Source: Azorinus chamasolen
Lineage: Eukaryota > Mollusca > Bivalvia > Cardiida > Solecurtidae
Direction: 5' to 3'
DNA length: 64,000 nt
Assembly: GCA_963576725.1 (NCBI GenBank)
Contig: OY755240.1
Location: forward strand, 29,779,932-29,843,931
How positions within the stretch are numbered: the first letter of the stretch is position 1; each line of letters starts with the position of its first letter. The notes below the pieces were generated by a model. The model saw nothing but the letters and a program-made list of their open reading frames with translations. It was not told the origin of the DNA and searched no databases. Shown in pieces: positions 21,741-32,897 of this stretch. A program made the position numbers and the translations under genes.

Positions 21741-22387
21741 CTTGAACTGCTCTGATCTAATATTTCGACCACTAAGGGCCTTTTTCAAAGATTATCATGT
21801 CAAAATACACGTCACATTTTTGTTACATGCATTCAGCCATAAAATCAAAGAGAATAATGTTGATCCAGCGTCATGGTGACATTGGGTTGTTTTTTAGAAT
21901 GTCATGACGTCATCAAAATGACGTCATCAAATGACGTCATGGGTGCAACGACGTCATGCATGCATTGGCGCATTATCCTCTTTGATGTTACAGCCAAATG
22001 GTCTGTACGTTCTCAGCCTCCATATCCAATCAGTTTCATGGATCTGTCTTTCAGTTCTACATGCATGGAACATCCGTTTCAAAACTACAAATCTCACATC
22101 ATCACTGCTATGACTTAGGTCAAAGCCCATCGTTGCACCCATGACGTCATTTGATGACGTCATTTTGATGACGTCATGACATTCTAAAAACAACCTAATG
22201 TCACCATGACGCTGGATCAACATTATTCTCTTTGATTTTATGGCTGAATGCATGTAACAAAAATGTGACGTGTATTTTGACATGATAATCTTTGAAAAAG
22301 GCCCTTAATGGTCGAAATATTAGATCAGAGCAGTTCAAGTATTTATGTATTATATTAATTCCCTATTTTGGAATATTTTCCTCATTG
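21741..22387. mobile_element. Palindromic PLE fragment inserted in gag, 647 bp
   Basis: Flanked by a perfect 14 bp duplication, CAAAGTTATGAGTA (21727-21740 and 22388-22401). The left part is the PLE 3' end in reverse: 3' UTR, then the end of the GIY-YIG frame read on the minus strand (RQIHETDWIWRLRTYRPFG). The right part is the PLE 3' UTR in forward orientation, ending with a tail TGGAATATTTTCCTCATTG. The two UTR copies are inverted, so the insert can fold on itself. Confidence 0.9.
21901..21957. promoter_or_regulatory. CRE/ATF-like motif array in PLE 3' UTR
   Basis: Three perfect TGACGTCA palindromes and one CGACGTCA within about 55 bp, spaced 14, 13 and about 19 bp. Repeated in the other PLE ends at about 22,140-22,180, 29,108-29,165, 29,232-29,275, 32,846-32,905, 32,573-32,625 and 34,620-34,675. 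TGACGTCA is the consensus for CREB/ATF factors; activity is unproven. Confidence 0.6.
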
Positions 22388-23054
22388 CAAAGTTATGAGT
22401 ATTGTCAACAGCAACTGAGTTCGATGAGCATTACGTCAAATAACGTTGACGCAGTCAAACAGACGTCTCATGCTCGTGGAGGAAAGACGAGACAGACCAA
22501 GCGACAAGGAAGACCACGAATGACAGAAGGGGCACAAAGGACATGTGGACAATGTGGGTATACGCATTCAGGCAGCAGTGTTTGCCCTGCAAAAGGAAAA
22601 CGTTGCCGAAAGTGCAAAAAACTGAATCACTTCCAGAAGATGTGCAGATCAACACGTTTTGTGAATCATGTGACACATGCGGAAAGTGAAAATGACACAA
22701 GTGACCAAGACATGTACCACGTAGACATGGTAAGTGCTTCTTCTTCACAGCCAAATCGTGAACCCCTGTTTGTAAACCTTAAAATTGGTCCAAGAAGCTC
22801 TGATGTTAGATTCAAAATTGACACTGGGAGTAGTGCTAACATTATACCAATGGCTCAATACAAAACATTAGGTATAAGCAAAACACTGCAAAAATCTGAC
22901 TGCAGGTTAATAGCATATTCCGGAGATATGCTGAAAACTTTAGGCATGACAACATTAGATTGCTGTCATAAAGGCACCGTAATGCCTACTCGTTTCTACA
23001 TAGTTGACACGCAATCGCCGCCATTGCTAGGTACGCAAACGTCAATAGATCTTG
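22388..23054 (+). pseudogene. Ty3/gypsy gag 3' part, zinc knuckles and protease
   Basis: Resumes gag (SYEYCQQQLSSM), then a basic region, then a double zinc-knuckle pattern (CGQCGYTHSGSSVCPAKGKR, then CRKCKKLNHFQKMC), then an aspartic protease with FKIDTGSSANIIP and a second strand PPLLGTQTSIDL. The frame leaves element sequence at about 23,054 and stops in the following insert at 23,140. Confidence 0.92.
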
Positions 23055-23726
23055 AAACCCGTTTACGGAGGGAGGAAATTAGATATTTGTATTTTGCCAG
23101 TTCTGTCGTACCCCAAATGACTACTCCACAGCTGCTCTGACCTGAATAGTCATCGAGTACATGCCTACGATGTCAAGTTTATTCTTTTCCAAACAAAACA
23201 GTTGTGCATGCTTAATATCCACTAGTAATTGTATCTTCTTGCGATTTATCTTTTATTAAATGTCGGTGTAGAAGTGTTTCAAATAGTTTTCCCGTACTTT
23301 TAAATTATGACGTCATTTACATGATGACGTCGCCTGTTTACCTCTAATAGCGTTTCTTTTCAAATCATTTTCATTTTGGCAGACATCGTTATGCATGTTG
23401 TGGTGTTGTCTGGAGGGGGAATTTTATTTACATTTTGACTTTGGTGAAAGTGGGATAAGGACGAGGTTGGGTACCCGTAAACCAGGTTTAAGTCCCCCAG
23501 TAGCCCTTTTTTTATTGTTTTTGGCTGCTGGCCGTTCCAAGGCGACACTCCTGCTTTCAGCCTACGGTCTATTTTGTTGATTAATATGCTTAATGTTTAA
23601 TGTGTTTCGTCTTGATATGCGTCCTGTTATGTGTTGTCTTGTGGCTTTACCGTTTCTTGTTAGATGGTGTTTGGTGCGGTGCCATTTCGCGTGTGGCTCT
23701 CCCTGTTTGACTATTTTTCCATATTG
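23055..23726. mobile_element. Unidentified insertion between protease and reverse transcriptase
   Basis: Protease sequence ends at GATCTTG and pol resumes at GGCCTTATCAAGTTAACG, so about 670 bp is foreign. It includes GGGTACCCGTAAACCAGGTT and TAAGTCCCCCAGTAGCCC, which look SINE- or tRNA-derived, and has no long reading frame. No target duplication is obvious and the boundaries are approximate. Confidence 0.6.
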
Positions 23727-24506
23727 GCCTTATCAAGTTAACGTTTGCTGTAGATCACACAGCGTCAGACGCCACATTCGCCATGACGAAACAGTCAGTT
23801 CTGAATGAATATGGTGATCTATTCAAAGGCATAGGCGTGATGCCTGGGAAAAGTCGTTTGCATCTTAAAGATGACGCCGTACCGACTGTAAACCCTCCGC
23901 GCCGGGTTCCTGAAGCGCTCAAGTCTAGATTAAAGTCGGAACTAGATCGCATGGTCAAAGACAAAATAATTAGACGTGTAACCGAGCCAACCGACTGGGT
24001 TAACTCTATAGTTGTAGTTGAAAAGCCCAAAACGGGAAAACTTAGGGTATGTCTTGATCCAAAAGCATTGAACAAAAATATTCGGAGACCGCACTTTCAG
24101 ATTCCTACCCTCGAAGACGTGACGTCAAAATTAGCCGTCCCCCCGAGCTAAATATTTCACCATACTTGACATAACACACGCGTACTGGAGCGTAGAGTTA
24201 GACGAGCAGTCGTCGCTGCTCACAACTTTCAGCACACCGTTTGGTAGGTATTGTTACTTGAGACTTCCATTCGGCATTTCTTTTTCAGGTGACATATTCC
24301 AGCAGAAAGTCAGTGAAATATTCGAGGGATTGCCTGGCATTCAAGCCATAGTCGACGACACGCTAATATACGGTCGAACGAGACGTGAACATGATCAGAA
24401 CCTAAAAAGAGCTCTGGATCGTGCACGTGAAAAAGGGATCAGATTCAATCCTGAAAAATGCATCATAGGGGTGACAGAGGTTCCAATTTTTTGGACATGT
24501 CATTAG
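23727..24506 (+). pseudogene. Ty3/gypsy reverse transcriptase, with two frameshifts
   Basis: Conserved RT blocks in order: IIRRVTEPTDWVNSIVVVEK, LRVCLDPKALNKNI, then after a frameshift near 24,148 FTILDITHAYWSVELDE, RLPFGISFSGDIFQ and the catalytic IVDDTLIYG. A second shift in a T-run near 24,490 separates the NPEKC block from GHVISDSGLKPDP. These shifts would prevent a full Pol. Confidence 0.92.
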
Positions 24507-26038
24507 CGATTCTGGTTTGAAGCCAGATCCAAGCAAAATCGAAGCAATCTTGAAAATTCCTATCCCAGACAGCCGCGCGAAGTTAGAAACCTTTTTGGGT
24601 ATGGTTAACTATCTAACAAAGTTTGCGCCAAACCTTGCAGATGCTACGCAACCGCTCAGAAGCCTTATGAAAAAGGAATCAGAATTCATTTGGGATCAAC
24701 CGCAAACAGAAGCTTTCGAGAAAGTCAAAACAATCATTACGGACGCACCCGTATTAGGTTACTATGACCTGAAAAAGCCGCTAGTCTTAGAGACAGATGC
24801 TTCAAAGTCAGGACTAGGTTGTTGCATAATGCAAGACGAGAAACCGATTGCTTTTGCATCAAAAAGTTTGACAAAAAGCGAAACCATGTACGCTCAAATA
24901 GAGAAAGAGCTTCTCGCAATACTTTTCGGATGCAAACGTTTCCATCAGTTTACATATGGAAGAGAAATTGTGTGTCACTGTGACCACAAACCTATCGCGG
25001 CGATCATGAAAAAACCGCTGTCTGCTGCACCTCCGAGGTTACAGAGAATGTTGCTTCAGTTGCAAAAGTACAACATTACTGTGCAGCATGTTAAAGGTAC
25101 AGACATTCCGGTAAGTGATTGTCTTTCACGTCATTCAGTCAATGACACGTACCCGACGTTAATCGATGGACTCGATTTACATGTACATACAGTCAAAAAG
25201 CAGTTATTCGTGACTGACAGACGTATGCAAATCCTTAAGTCAAGCATTGAAGGCGACGCGCAAATGCAGGCGTTGAAACGCACAATTCATGAAGGCTGGC
25301 CGAGCACAAGATCAAAATGCGAACCGAACGTGATTGAATTTTGGAATCACCGTGACGAGCTTTCGATTGAAGATGACTTGATTTTCAGAGGTCAGAAATT
25401 GCTGATCACAAATGCGTTAAGACCCGAGATGATTTTGCAGGTGCATAAAGGTCATATGGGCGTGACAAAAACAATAGAACGCGCTAAAGACAATTTGTTT
25501 TGGCCCGGCATGGTTAAGCAAATTACTGAACACGTACTTGCATGTCCAGTATGCCTCACACACAGAGATTCAAACCCAAAAGAACCTATGATAAGTTCAG
25601 AGTTTCCCGACAGGCCATATCAAAAGATAGCAGCCGACATTTTTCATTTAGATGGCAAAAAATATCTTTTGACCATTGACTACTACAGCCGATTTTTCGA
25701 GGTAGATTTGCTGCGTGACACGAAGTCAGCTACAGTTATACAAAAACTCAGAACGCACATGTCTCGGAACGGAATATGTGACACGTTTATTTCGGATAAC
25801 GGTCCGCAGTTCGCAAGCCACGAATTTAGTGATTTTGCTAAAGAATGGTCATTTCAGCATGAAACTTCATCTCCGTTTCACCCTAAAGGTAACGGATTAG
25901 CTGAAAAGGGCGTTGGCATTGCGAAGAAACTTATGAAAAAAGCCAGAGACTTAGGTCAAAGCCCATACGTGTTGTTTCTTGAGTACAGAAATACCCCACT
26001 CGAGTGTGGTTACTCACCAGCCCAATTACTCTTAGGAC
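24490..26038 (+). pseudogene. Ty3/gypsy RNase H and integrase
   Basis: The longest intact frame of the element. RNase H carries the D-E-D pattern (LETDASKSGLG, YAQIEKELLAI, GTDIPVSDCLSR). Integrase has the HHCC zinc domain (VHKGHMG...CPVCLTH) and the D-D-E core (AADIFHL, FISDNGPQFA, GNGLAEKGVG). The frame is lost at the 37 bp triplication. Confidence 0.93.
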
Positions 26039-26114
26039 GAGTGTGGTTACTCACCAGCCCAATTACTCTTAGGACGAGTGTGGTTACTCACCAGCCCAAT
26101 TACTCTTAGGACGA
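26003..26114 (+). repeat. 37 bp triplication in integrase
   Basis: The string GAGTGTGGTTACTCACCAGC...TTAGGAC occurs three times in direct tandem. The two additional copies add 74 bp, which is not a multiple of three, so the frame shifts from the LLLGR motif into nonsense. Confidence 0.95.
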
Positions 26115-26585
26115 CGAACGAAATCTGTCTTGCCAATTACAGCAAAAGCGCTACAGCCAGTCAAGATTGATAACAGGAAACTTAAAACCGCCGTTAACAA
26201 GTCAAAAAGCAAACAAAAAGAGCAATATGACAGTTCAGCGAAAGTATTAACACCTTTATCAGTTAATGACTCCGTGCGTGTACAATTTGGCAAAATATGG
26301 AAACCCGCAAAGGTTACGAACAAATTAGGCGACAGATCTTTCGAAATCCGAACAAGAGATGGTGGTATCTATCGTAGAAACCGTATACATCTTATCAAAA
26401 CAAATGAAAATGTATCAGGCATTTGCCCATTCGATGTTAAGATTTTTCAAGATGAATCTATCCCAAATGAGCCTAATTCTGTTCAACCTGATTTGGCAGT
26501 AAATCAAACCAAACCATATGTCACACGATTTGGTAGGGCTGTGAGGAAAAACAAGTACTTTACTGGTCCACAGTGGACAACATAA
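26115..26585 (+). pseudogene. Ty3/gypsy integrase C-terminal region
   Basis: Follows the triplication in another frame: lysine-rich segment, then VNDSVRVQFGKIWKPAKVT and RDGGIYRRNRIHLIK, the GPY/F-like C-terminal module of gypsy integrases. Ends with TAA at 26,583-26,585. About 520 bp of non-coding sequence follows before the polypurine tract. Confidence 0.88.
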
Positions 26586-27107
26586 ACACTGTGTAGCTTT
26601 ATCTCAAAATTGAGAAAGACAGTATGAACGTTTTTAAGGGCTATTTCAGTTTATAGCTGAACAAATTATTTACAGCTGTTTATATTTGCTGTAAATGTAT
26701 GACGCTATATTCTCATTGAATGTAATCTTTCAAATGTATCTTTTTGTTGTCTTTTATAGCTTACAGCAGATTTCTGTAACAATACATTAGTTACGATTTA
26801 ATTTTACAGTTATATTAATTAATGAGTTTGGTCTGTGAAATTAGCTAATATGATCAACATTGTTTCAGTATATCTATATTTTTATAGCTGAGTACTTTTC
26901 AAACAGGATTTCCCAAGCTAGTTAGCCGGTAACGAGAACTGTGACATTCCATTGTCAGATGTATAGTTCTGCTGCGTTAACAAAATTAACCCAGCATAAG
27001 TGATATCTGATATGCTTAGTCTGGTCAGTATCAGGACACATCTCAGCGCATACCTTACCTCCAACATAGCTAGTTGATATCTTAATTAGACATTCCCGCT
27101 GTTTTTG

Positions 27108-27119
27108 AAAGAAGGGAGA
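27108..27119 (+). promoter_or_regulatory. Polypurine tract
   Basis: AAAGAAGGGAGA immediately before the right LTR, the expected plus-strand primer. Confidence 0.85.
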
Positions 27120-27352
27120 TGTTCTATTATCAAACTTCATTCATGAAGTTTCTTGAAACAAACTATAACTAAAGTAACTACTGCGCATGCTCATACACAT
27201 ACAGGTATATGTTATAGCAGTCTGCTGGAGATTCTATTAGTTCGTTCTTGTAAATAAATGTAGAAACAACACGATTGTGTTTGACTCACGTGAGGCCATT
27301 TATATTATACTATCAATGTACATTTGTACGGATAGACTAAAATAACAAAACA
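27120..27352 (+). repeat. Right LTR
   Basis: TGTTCTATTATC...AACAAAACA, followed by AATT as at the left flank. Confidence 0.93.
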
Positions 27353-27606
27353 AATTAAGCAAGCATTATAGATCTAAAACATATGACAAGGCATAATGCA
27401 TAAGATGTTACCCAAGAGTAACGATATCAACATATTAAAAGCAATAACAGGTCATTAGAGTTTTAAATCAGTATGTATTATACTTAAAATGGGTAATATA
27501 TTTGATAAGATGCATTAGACTTAAACCATCTTCCCCCTATTGTGTGTTTGTTTTGTCTTTGTGCGTCTCTTGTTGTTTTTATAGTTATGTACATTTGCTG
27601 TTTCCT

Positions 27607-27675
27607 TGTGTTGCTGTTCGGGCGACTGTTTGTTCTGTATGTGGTGTTTCCTGCATGACTCATTTTTGTACTTTT
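27607..27675. repeat. 69 bp dispersed repeat, identical copy at 63,127-63,195
   Basis: TGTGTTGCTGTTCGGGCGAC and TGGTGTTTCCTGCATGACTC are exactly repeated near the right edge. The copy there interrupts a T2 MITE. Probably part of a SINE or similar. Confidence 0.85.
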
Positions 27676-27905
27676 ATAGTTTAGGCAGCAATATCCACTA
27701 TACATGCATGCATTGTATCATATTTGAAATGAATAACTGGAAGAACTAATGTATTAATATCCATATGATGTTGATAGCCTACATGTAGGACCCATAAAAT
27801 TGATACAGCAAGCAAGAAGATATTAGATCTATAATGAAACTGGCCAAATATAAATATACGAACCTATTATTGATATTATATGGTACAGTTGTACCTAGGC
27901 TAACG

Positions 27906-28044
27906 TTATATAAATATCACACCCTGGAGGGTGACAGCACGTATTGTCAATCCGAGGTTGGTAATGTTCAGAGGTGGACATTCCCATATCGAGGGTTGAC
28001 GACATATGTGCTCTTGCCCTCCATGGGATGTGATATTTATTGTA
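27906..28044. repeat. Foldback element, about 139 bp
   Basis: The arm TATAAATATCACACCC-TGGAGG pairs with CCTCCATGGGATGTGATATTTA; the pairing continues with gaps into the loop. The frame through it is incidental. Confidence 0.7.
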
Positions 28045-28369
28045 TTATACCGAACATCACAGTCAGTTTCATCAGCAAAAAAAATGTATTCAATGATAAC
28101 AATAAATAGTTTGAAATAAATGTTACACTCGGTGCTTAAAAATCAAGGAACAGTTTCACACTTCTATTCATAATACGTTTAGTACTGGCGGAGTCCTTTT
28201 CGTTGTCCAATCTTGACATATCCTGCTCCAAAATAGTCACAAACTGCGACATTTCTGAGTCATTGATAGAGTGTATTGAAATCTGACCAGTGGTATCAGA
28301 AATGTTTTTTTATTCAGTCTTTCGGTTATGCTGCCATGTCAAATATTGTTCTCAGTGGAATATATATTG

Positions 28370-28905
28370 AACCAGTTAGTCCATAAATATTCAGTCACTT
28401 CCATACCTTTTACAAACTGAGTAGAGCCAGATCAGACAGCTTGTATAGGAGCTGTCTGATCAGGGGTCTGCTCTGTTTGCTTATGGCATAGCATAGATCT
28501 GATTCTACAGTTTTTATAAGGATCAAGAATTTCCCTTTCCAAATGTACCTACAGTTGAACTTCGATATTTCGAACTCGGATAACTCAAAATTCGGGATAA
28601 TTCGAACTAATCTTCAGTCCTTCCAAAACTTACAATACATAATTGCTGTAAAATGTATTAATATGCATATTTATAAACACGCGTGACAGCTTAATGCAGC
28701 GCTAAATAAATGTTGAAAGCTCCTACAGGACCAGCATTAAGCTGTGAACTTTAGACATTGTCCAGATCAGAAATCGGATAACTCAACTTCTGTTATCTCG
28801 AACTAATTTGTACGGTCCCTTGAAGCTCGAGATATCGAAGTTCAACTGTATAAAAATAAGTGATATTCATGATGTCATTATTTCGTACATAAATATTCAT
28901 GATGA
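28370..28905. mobile_element. T2 MITE (reverse) interrupted by a TA-flanked MITE
   Basis: The T2 core CCAGATCAGACAGCTTGTAT/AGGAGCTGTCTGATC at 28,420-28,470 and the T2 end GATATTCATGATGTCATTAT at 28,862 are separated by the P2 element. The T2 end then runs into the PLE. Confidence 0.75.
28550..28851. mobile_element. P2 MITE, 302 bp, TA-flanked
   Basis: TACAGTTGAACTTCGATATT to ATATCGAAGTTCAACTGTA, with TA at each boundary. Interior GAAAGCTCCTACAGGA resembles the shared hairpin tip. Pogo/mariner-like ends (inference). Confidence 0.88.
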
Positions 28906-29342
28906 AGAAAATATTCCAAAATGGGGAATTAATATAATACATAGATACTTGAAATGCTCTGATCTAATATTTCGACCACTAAGGGCCTTTTTCAAAGATT
29001 ATCATGTCAAAATACACGTCACATTTTTGTTACATGCATTCAGCCATAAAATCAAAGAGAATAATGTTGATCCAGCGTCATGGTGACATTGGTTGTTATT
29101 TAAAATGTCACGACGTCATCAAAATGACGTCATCAAATGACGTCATGGGTGCAACGACGTCATGTATGCATTAGCGCATTATCCTCTTTGTTGGCTGTAA
29201 CATCAAAGATGATAATGCGCTAATGCATGCATGACGTCGTTGCACCATGACGTCATTTGATGACGTCATTTTGACATTTTAAATAACAACCAATGTCACC
29301 ATGACGCTGGATCAACATTATTCTCTTTGATTTTATGGCTGA

Positions 29343-30876
29343 ATGCATGTTACAAAAATGTTACATAATTGGCACAGGTTTGTAAGTGAGAAGTGTGAGA
29401 GTGGAAACAGAGAGGTAAGTCTTCTTTTTGAAAATCACTATTTTAGTTTAGTTGTTACCGATAATTCTTCGCCAAATGTTAATCCAATTGCAGGAAGTAA
29501 CAACCCCAACATTTCAGTAGATTGGTTTGAAAATCCTATAGCTTCAGGAATTTCAGTTTTTGCAGAAAAAGGATCTGATGTATCGGAGACAAACAGCCAA
29601 ACCACTATGCCACCGGAAATTTCTAGAATAAAAGCAAGATTGGGCAAAAGGAAATTTTCTAGTGCCAAGAGTCGTGTTAAGTCCGATTACGCACCCAAAA
29701 GCATTACAGAAAATAAAAGAAATAAGGATACGTCAGTTATTAACATGTCTAGCTACCCACTTACTAATGCACAATAATTACTTTTAGAAAAGGGTTTAAA
29801 ATTTATACCATCTATGACTAAAATAGACAAGGTAAAACTATTATCAGATCTTTCTGAATGGGAAAGACAAATGAGACTGAAAGAGTATTTCTTTGAAAAT
29901 GATAGTGTAGATCTACATGATGACGGTAATGGTCCCATTAGTGATAAATTTAAGGTGAAGAAAGATAGAAACTTCACACCAAGTTCAGGTAGGGATAGGC
30001 ATCTTGACCTATATATAGAATTGGTTAAGAATGACATAGTCAATACAAATGTAGTTTGAAAAAGAATAGTCAGCTAAATATATCGAAAGATGGGAAAGAG
30101 GCTTTTTACGAACTTTTGCACAATGAAAATATAGTGATTAGACCTGCAGACAAGGGTTCAGGTATAGTTGTTTTAGATAAGGAAGTATACATAGAGTCAA
30201 TAAAAAAAGAGGTTTTAACAAGTGATTCGTATGAGGCAACCAATAGTGCCCGAAATAAGCCTGAAAGAAGTGAAAAAAACTAGTGAACAAAATGTTTAGG
30301 GAAGGTGCCACATCAAAAGAAATGAAACAGTATCTTATCCCAATGTACTCCAGCCCAGGAAAATTGAAAGGGAACCCCCAAATCCACAAACCAACTGCTC
30401 CTTTTAGAACAATAGTTAGTGGCATGGGAACTGCCACTGAGAGGTTAGCTGAAATTGCTGAGCATGAACTTGGTGAATTTGTTGAAACTTCACCAAGCTA
30501 CATCAGGGATACAACTAATTTTATTAACAAACTAAAAGAGAATAATGAACCACTTTCAGAAAATTGCATTTTGTTCTGTTTTGACGTAGCAAAGTTGTAT
30601 CCATCAGTTCCAAAGAAAGAGGGACTAGATGCATGTATGGAAGGCCTTGCAAACAGAAGTGATCCATTGATTGATACATAAAATGTTCTTAAGATGATTC
30701 AAATAGTTTTAGACAACAACACATTTTCTTTTGGAGATAGCACTTTCATACAAAAAGATGGGGTGGCAATTGGATCCAAATTAGGAAATAATTTTGCTTG
30801 TGCATATATGAGGAAATGGGATAAAGAATTGATGTCACACAAAGAAGTGCCAATGTTTTTACAAGATATTCATTGA
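29343..30876 (+). pseudogene. PLE1 N-terminal region and reverse transcriptase
   Basis: After an in-frame TAA at 29,775-29,777 comes LLLEKGLKFIPSMTK, a Penelope signature (L-x-K-G-L-K-F). Then IVIRPADKGSGIVVLD, PQIHKPTAPFRTIVSG, SYIRDTTNFINKL and LFCFDVAKLYPSVP, the RT blocks of Penelope. FIQKDGVAIGSKLGNNFAC follows. Frameshifts near 30,057 and 30,280 and a stop at 30,679-30,681 break it. Confidence 0.93.
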
Positions 30877-31679
30877 TGATGGTTTCGGGATCTGGGATAG
30901 CACAATTCAAGAACTGGAAGATTTTGCGAAACATGCAAACAGTATTCACCCGAATATTAATATAGAGATTAGATATGGTTTGGATCAGATAGAATTTCTG
31001 GACATTCTAGTTAAAATAGACAATGGCCATATATATACAGATCTTTATGTTAAGCCTACAGACAAACAGCTGTACCTTAATAATTCTTCCTGTCATCGCC
31101 CTAGTACAAAGAAGAGCATAGCATATGGTTTGGGACTAAGAATTAAGCATATATGCGAAAGAGAATCCGACTATATTAGAGAAAGAAATAAACTCAAGGG
31201 TCAGTTTAGGAAGAGAGGATATAGTGGCAGGATGATAGAAAATCAGTTGGTAATGGTGGATAAACTTGACAGATCTGCCACTTTAGTAAAGAAACAAACA
31301 GTTAGATCTACTAGGAAAATGATTAGGGTCCCTTAAGTTTTGAAATATTCAAATCTGCTTCCGAATATACACGACATTGTAAAAAAACATTCAAACTTTT
31401 TGCACCAATCAGACCGGCTTAAAGAAGTATTTCAACAACTGCCAATTGTAGCATTCATGCGTAATAAAAAGCTATATGACACACTGGTGCATTCAAAAAC
31501 TAACCGGATTGTTAGACAAAGCAATACAGTTTGTTCACAGGGTTGTGCTACTTGCAGTATTCTTGAAATGTCAAGTATTAGTGACACAAATAGGCAATCA
31601 GTTTACAATGTGTCTACCAATATTAACTGTAGAGAAAGAAATGTAGTATATGCAATTAAATGCAGTAAATGCAATATTA
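30860..31679 (+). pseudogene. PLE1 RT catalytic box, connector and start of GIY-YIG domain
   Basis: A frameshift places the catalytic FIDDGFGIW box in a new frame. The thumb/connector follows (QIEFLDILVKIDNGHIYTDL, YGLGLRIKHICERESDYIRE). After a stop at 31,334-31,336 come CSQGCATC and CRERNVVYAIKCSKC, the cysteine-rich lead-in of PLE GIY-YIG endonucleases. The MITEs cut the domain immediately before its YIG strand. Confidence 0.92.
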
Positions 31680-31823
31680 TTAGTTACATGGTTATTTGGC
31701 AGGGTGTACGGGCTGGTATGACCGGGTTAGATCCCGTATTTCATGAGGCGTTAGCCGAAGGAAATACGTGGTCTAACCCGGTCATACCAGCCCGTACACC
31801 CTGCCAAATTACCGTGTAACGAA
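31680..31823. mobile_element. MITE A in PLE1, 144 bp
   Basis: Inverted ends TTAGTTACATGGTTATTTGG and complement of TTCGTTACACGGTAATTTGG. The arms then match over GCAGGGTGTACGGGCTGGTA, about 50 bp in all, making an almost complete hairpin. Confidence 0.88.
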
Positions 31824-31827
31824 TTTA

Positions 31828-32296
31828 TTACCAGTCAGAGATCCGATTTACCTAATTATGAAACGAACAATTCTTATTTTGCTGACATTAGATCTCTAAT
31901 TGTATAACGACATGACAAAGAAAACATGACGTCATCACAGAGCAAATATGACGTCGTCTCAGAGCAATTTCGAAAGAGGAATTGAAACTTCACTTGTAAA
32001 CATTAACGGTAACACGTTGTACTGATAAGTTGATAGTGTTAAATTGAGGAACGTATGAGGAACATTTTTTTACGTTTATTATCGATTATTTGGTCGTAAT
32101 CCATCCAGAATTATTGGAGTAAGGACGATATGAAATTTCGAATCGACGCTAAAAATAAAACAAAACAAATGACGCCACACGTCAAATTTGAATAATTCTG
32201 TATTCTTCGTGGAAGCCGCTGAATACGGTACTGTACACCCCGGCAGTTTTTGGCAAACTGACCAATCAAATTCCAAGGATTTACTCTGACTGGTAA
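31828..32296. mobile_element. MITE B in PLE1, about 469 bp
   Basis: Inverted ends TTACCAGTCAGAG and CTCTGACTGGTAA; no coding frame. With MITE A it occupies the site between TGCAATAT and AAATGGTGTATGTCGG of the PLE. Confidence 0.78.
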
Positions 32297-32573
32297 TAAA
32301 ATGGTGTATGTCGGCGAGATTGAGAGAGAAATTCGGGAGAGAATGAAAGAACATTTGAGTGCTGTGAGGCATGAGAGAGAGAAGTCAATAAACGTACATT
32401 TTGGAATCGCTGGTCATAGCAGTGATGATGTGAGATTTGTAGATTTGAAACTGATGTTCCATGCATGTAGAATTGAAAGACAGATCCATGAAACTGATTG
32501 GATATGGAGGCTGAGAACTTACAGACCATTTGGCTGTAGCAGCAAGGAGGATAATGCGCTAATGCATGCATGA
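32297..32573 (+). pseudogene. PLE1 GIY-YIG domain, C-terminal part
   Basis: Resumes with MVYVGEIEREIRERMKEHLS (the YIG strand as VYVG, with the conserved R and E), then the helical part ending RQIHETDWIWRLRTYRPFG and a TGA. The partner domain half lies upstream of the MITEs. Confidence 0.92.
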
Positions 32574-32897
32574 CGTCGTTGCACCCATGGCGTCATTTGA
32601 TGACGTCATTTTGGTGACGTCATGACATTTTAAATAACAATGGCTGAATGTATGTAACAAAAAAATTAATACATAAATACTTAAACTGCTCTGATCTAAT
32701 ATTTCGACCACTAAGGGCCTTTGTCAAAGATTATCATGTCAAAATACACGTCACATTTTTGTTACATGCATTCAGCCATAAAATCAAAAGAGAATAATGT
32801 TGATCCAGCGTCGTCATGGTGACATTGGGTTGTTTTTTAAAATGTCATGACGTCATCAAAAATGACGTCATCAAATGACGTCATGGGTGCAACGACG

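Larger units (their letters stand above)
20903..27352 (+). mobile_element. Ty3/gypsy LTR retrotransposon, decayed, with nested insertions
   Basis: Two LTRs (234 and 233 bp, about 97% alike) begin TGTTCTATTATC and end AACAAAACA. The element is flanked by the 4 bp repeat AATT. Order is gag (with zinc knuckles), protease, reverse transcriptase, RNase H, integrase: the Ty3/gypsy order. The knuckle pattern C-G-x-C-G...C-P-A-x-G-x-x-C-x-x-C-x-K-x-N-H-F and the IDTGSS protease suggest a Mag/SURL-like clade. It is inactive: a PLE fragment in gag, an insertion between protease and RT, two pol frameshifts and a 37 bp triplication. Confidence 0.95.

Noticed and set aside
23055..23726. Second retroelement or host exon between protease and RT
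   Set aside because: The frames there are short and unlike proteins; only a non-coding insertion can be supported.
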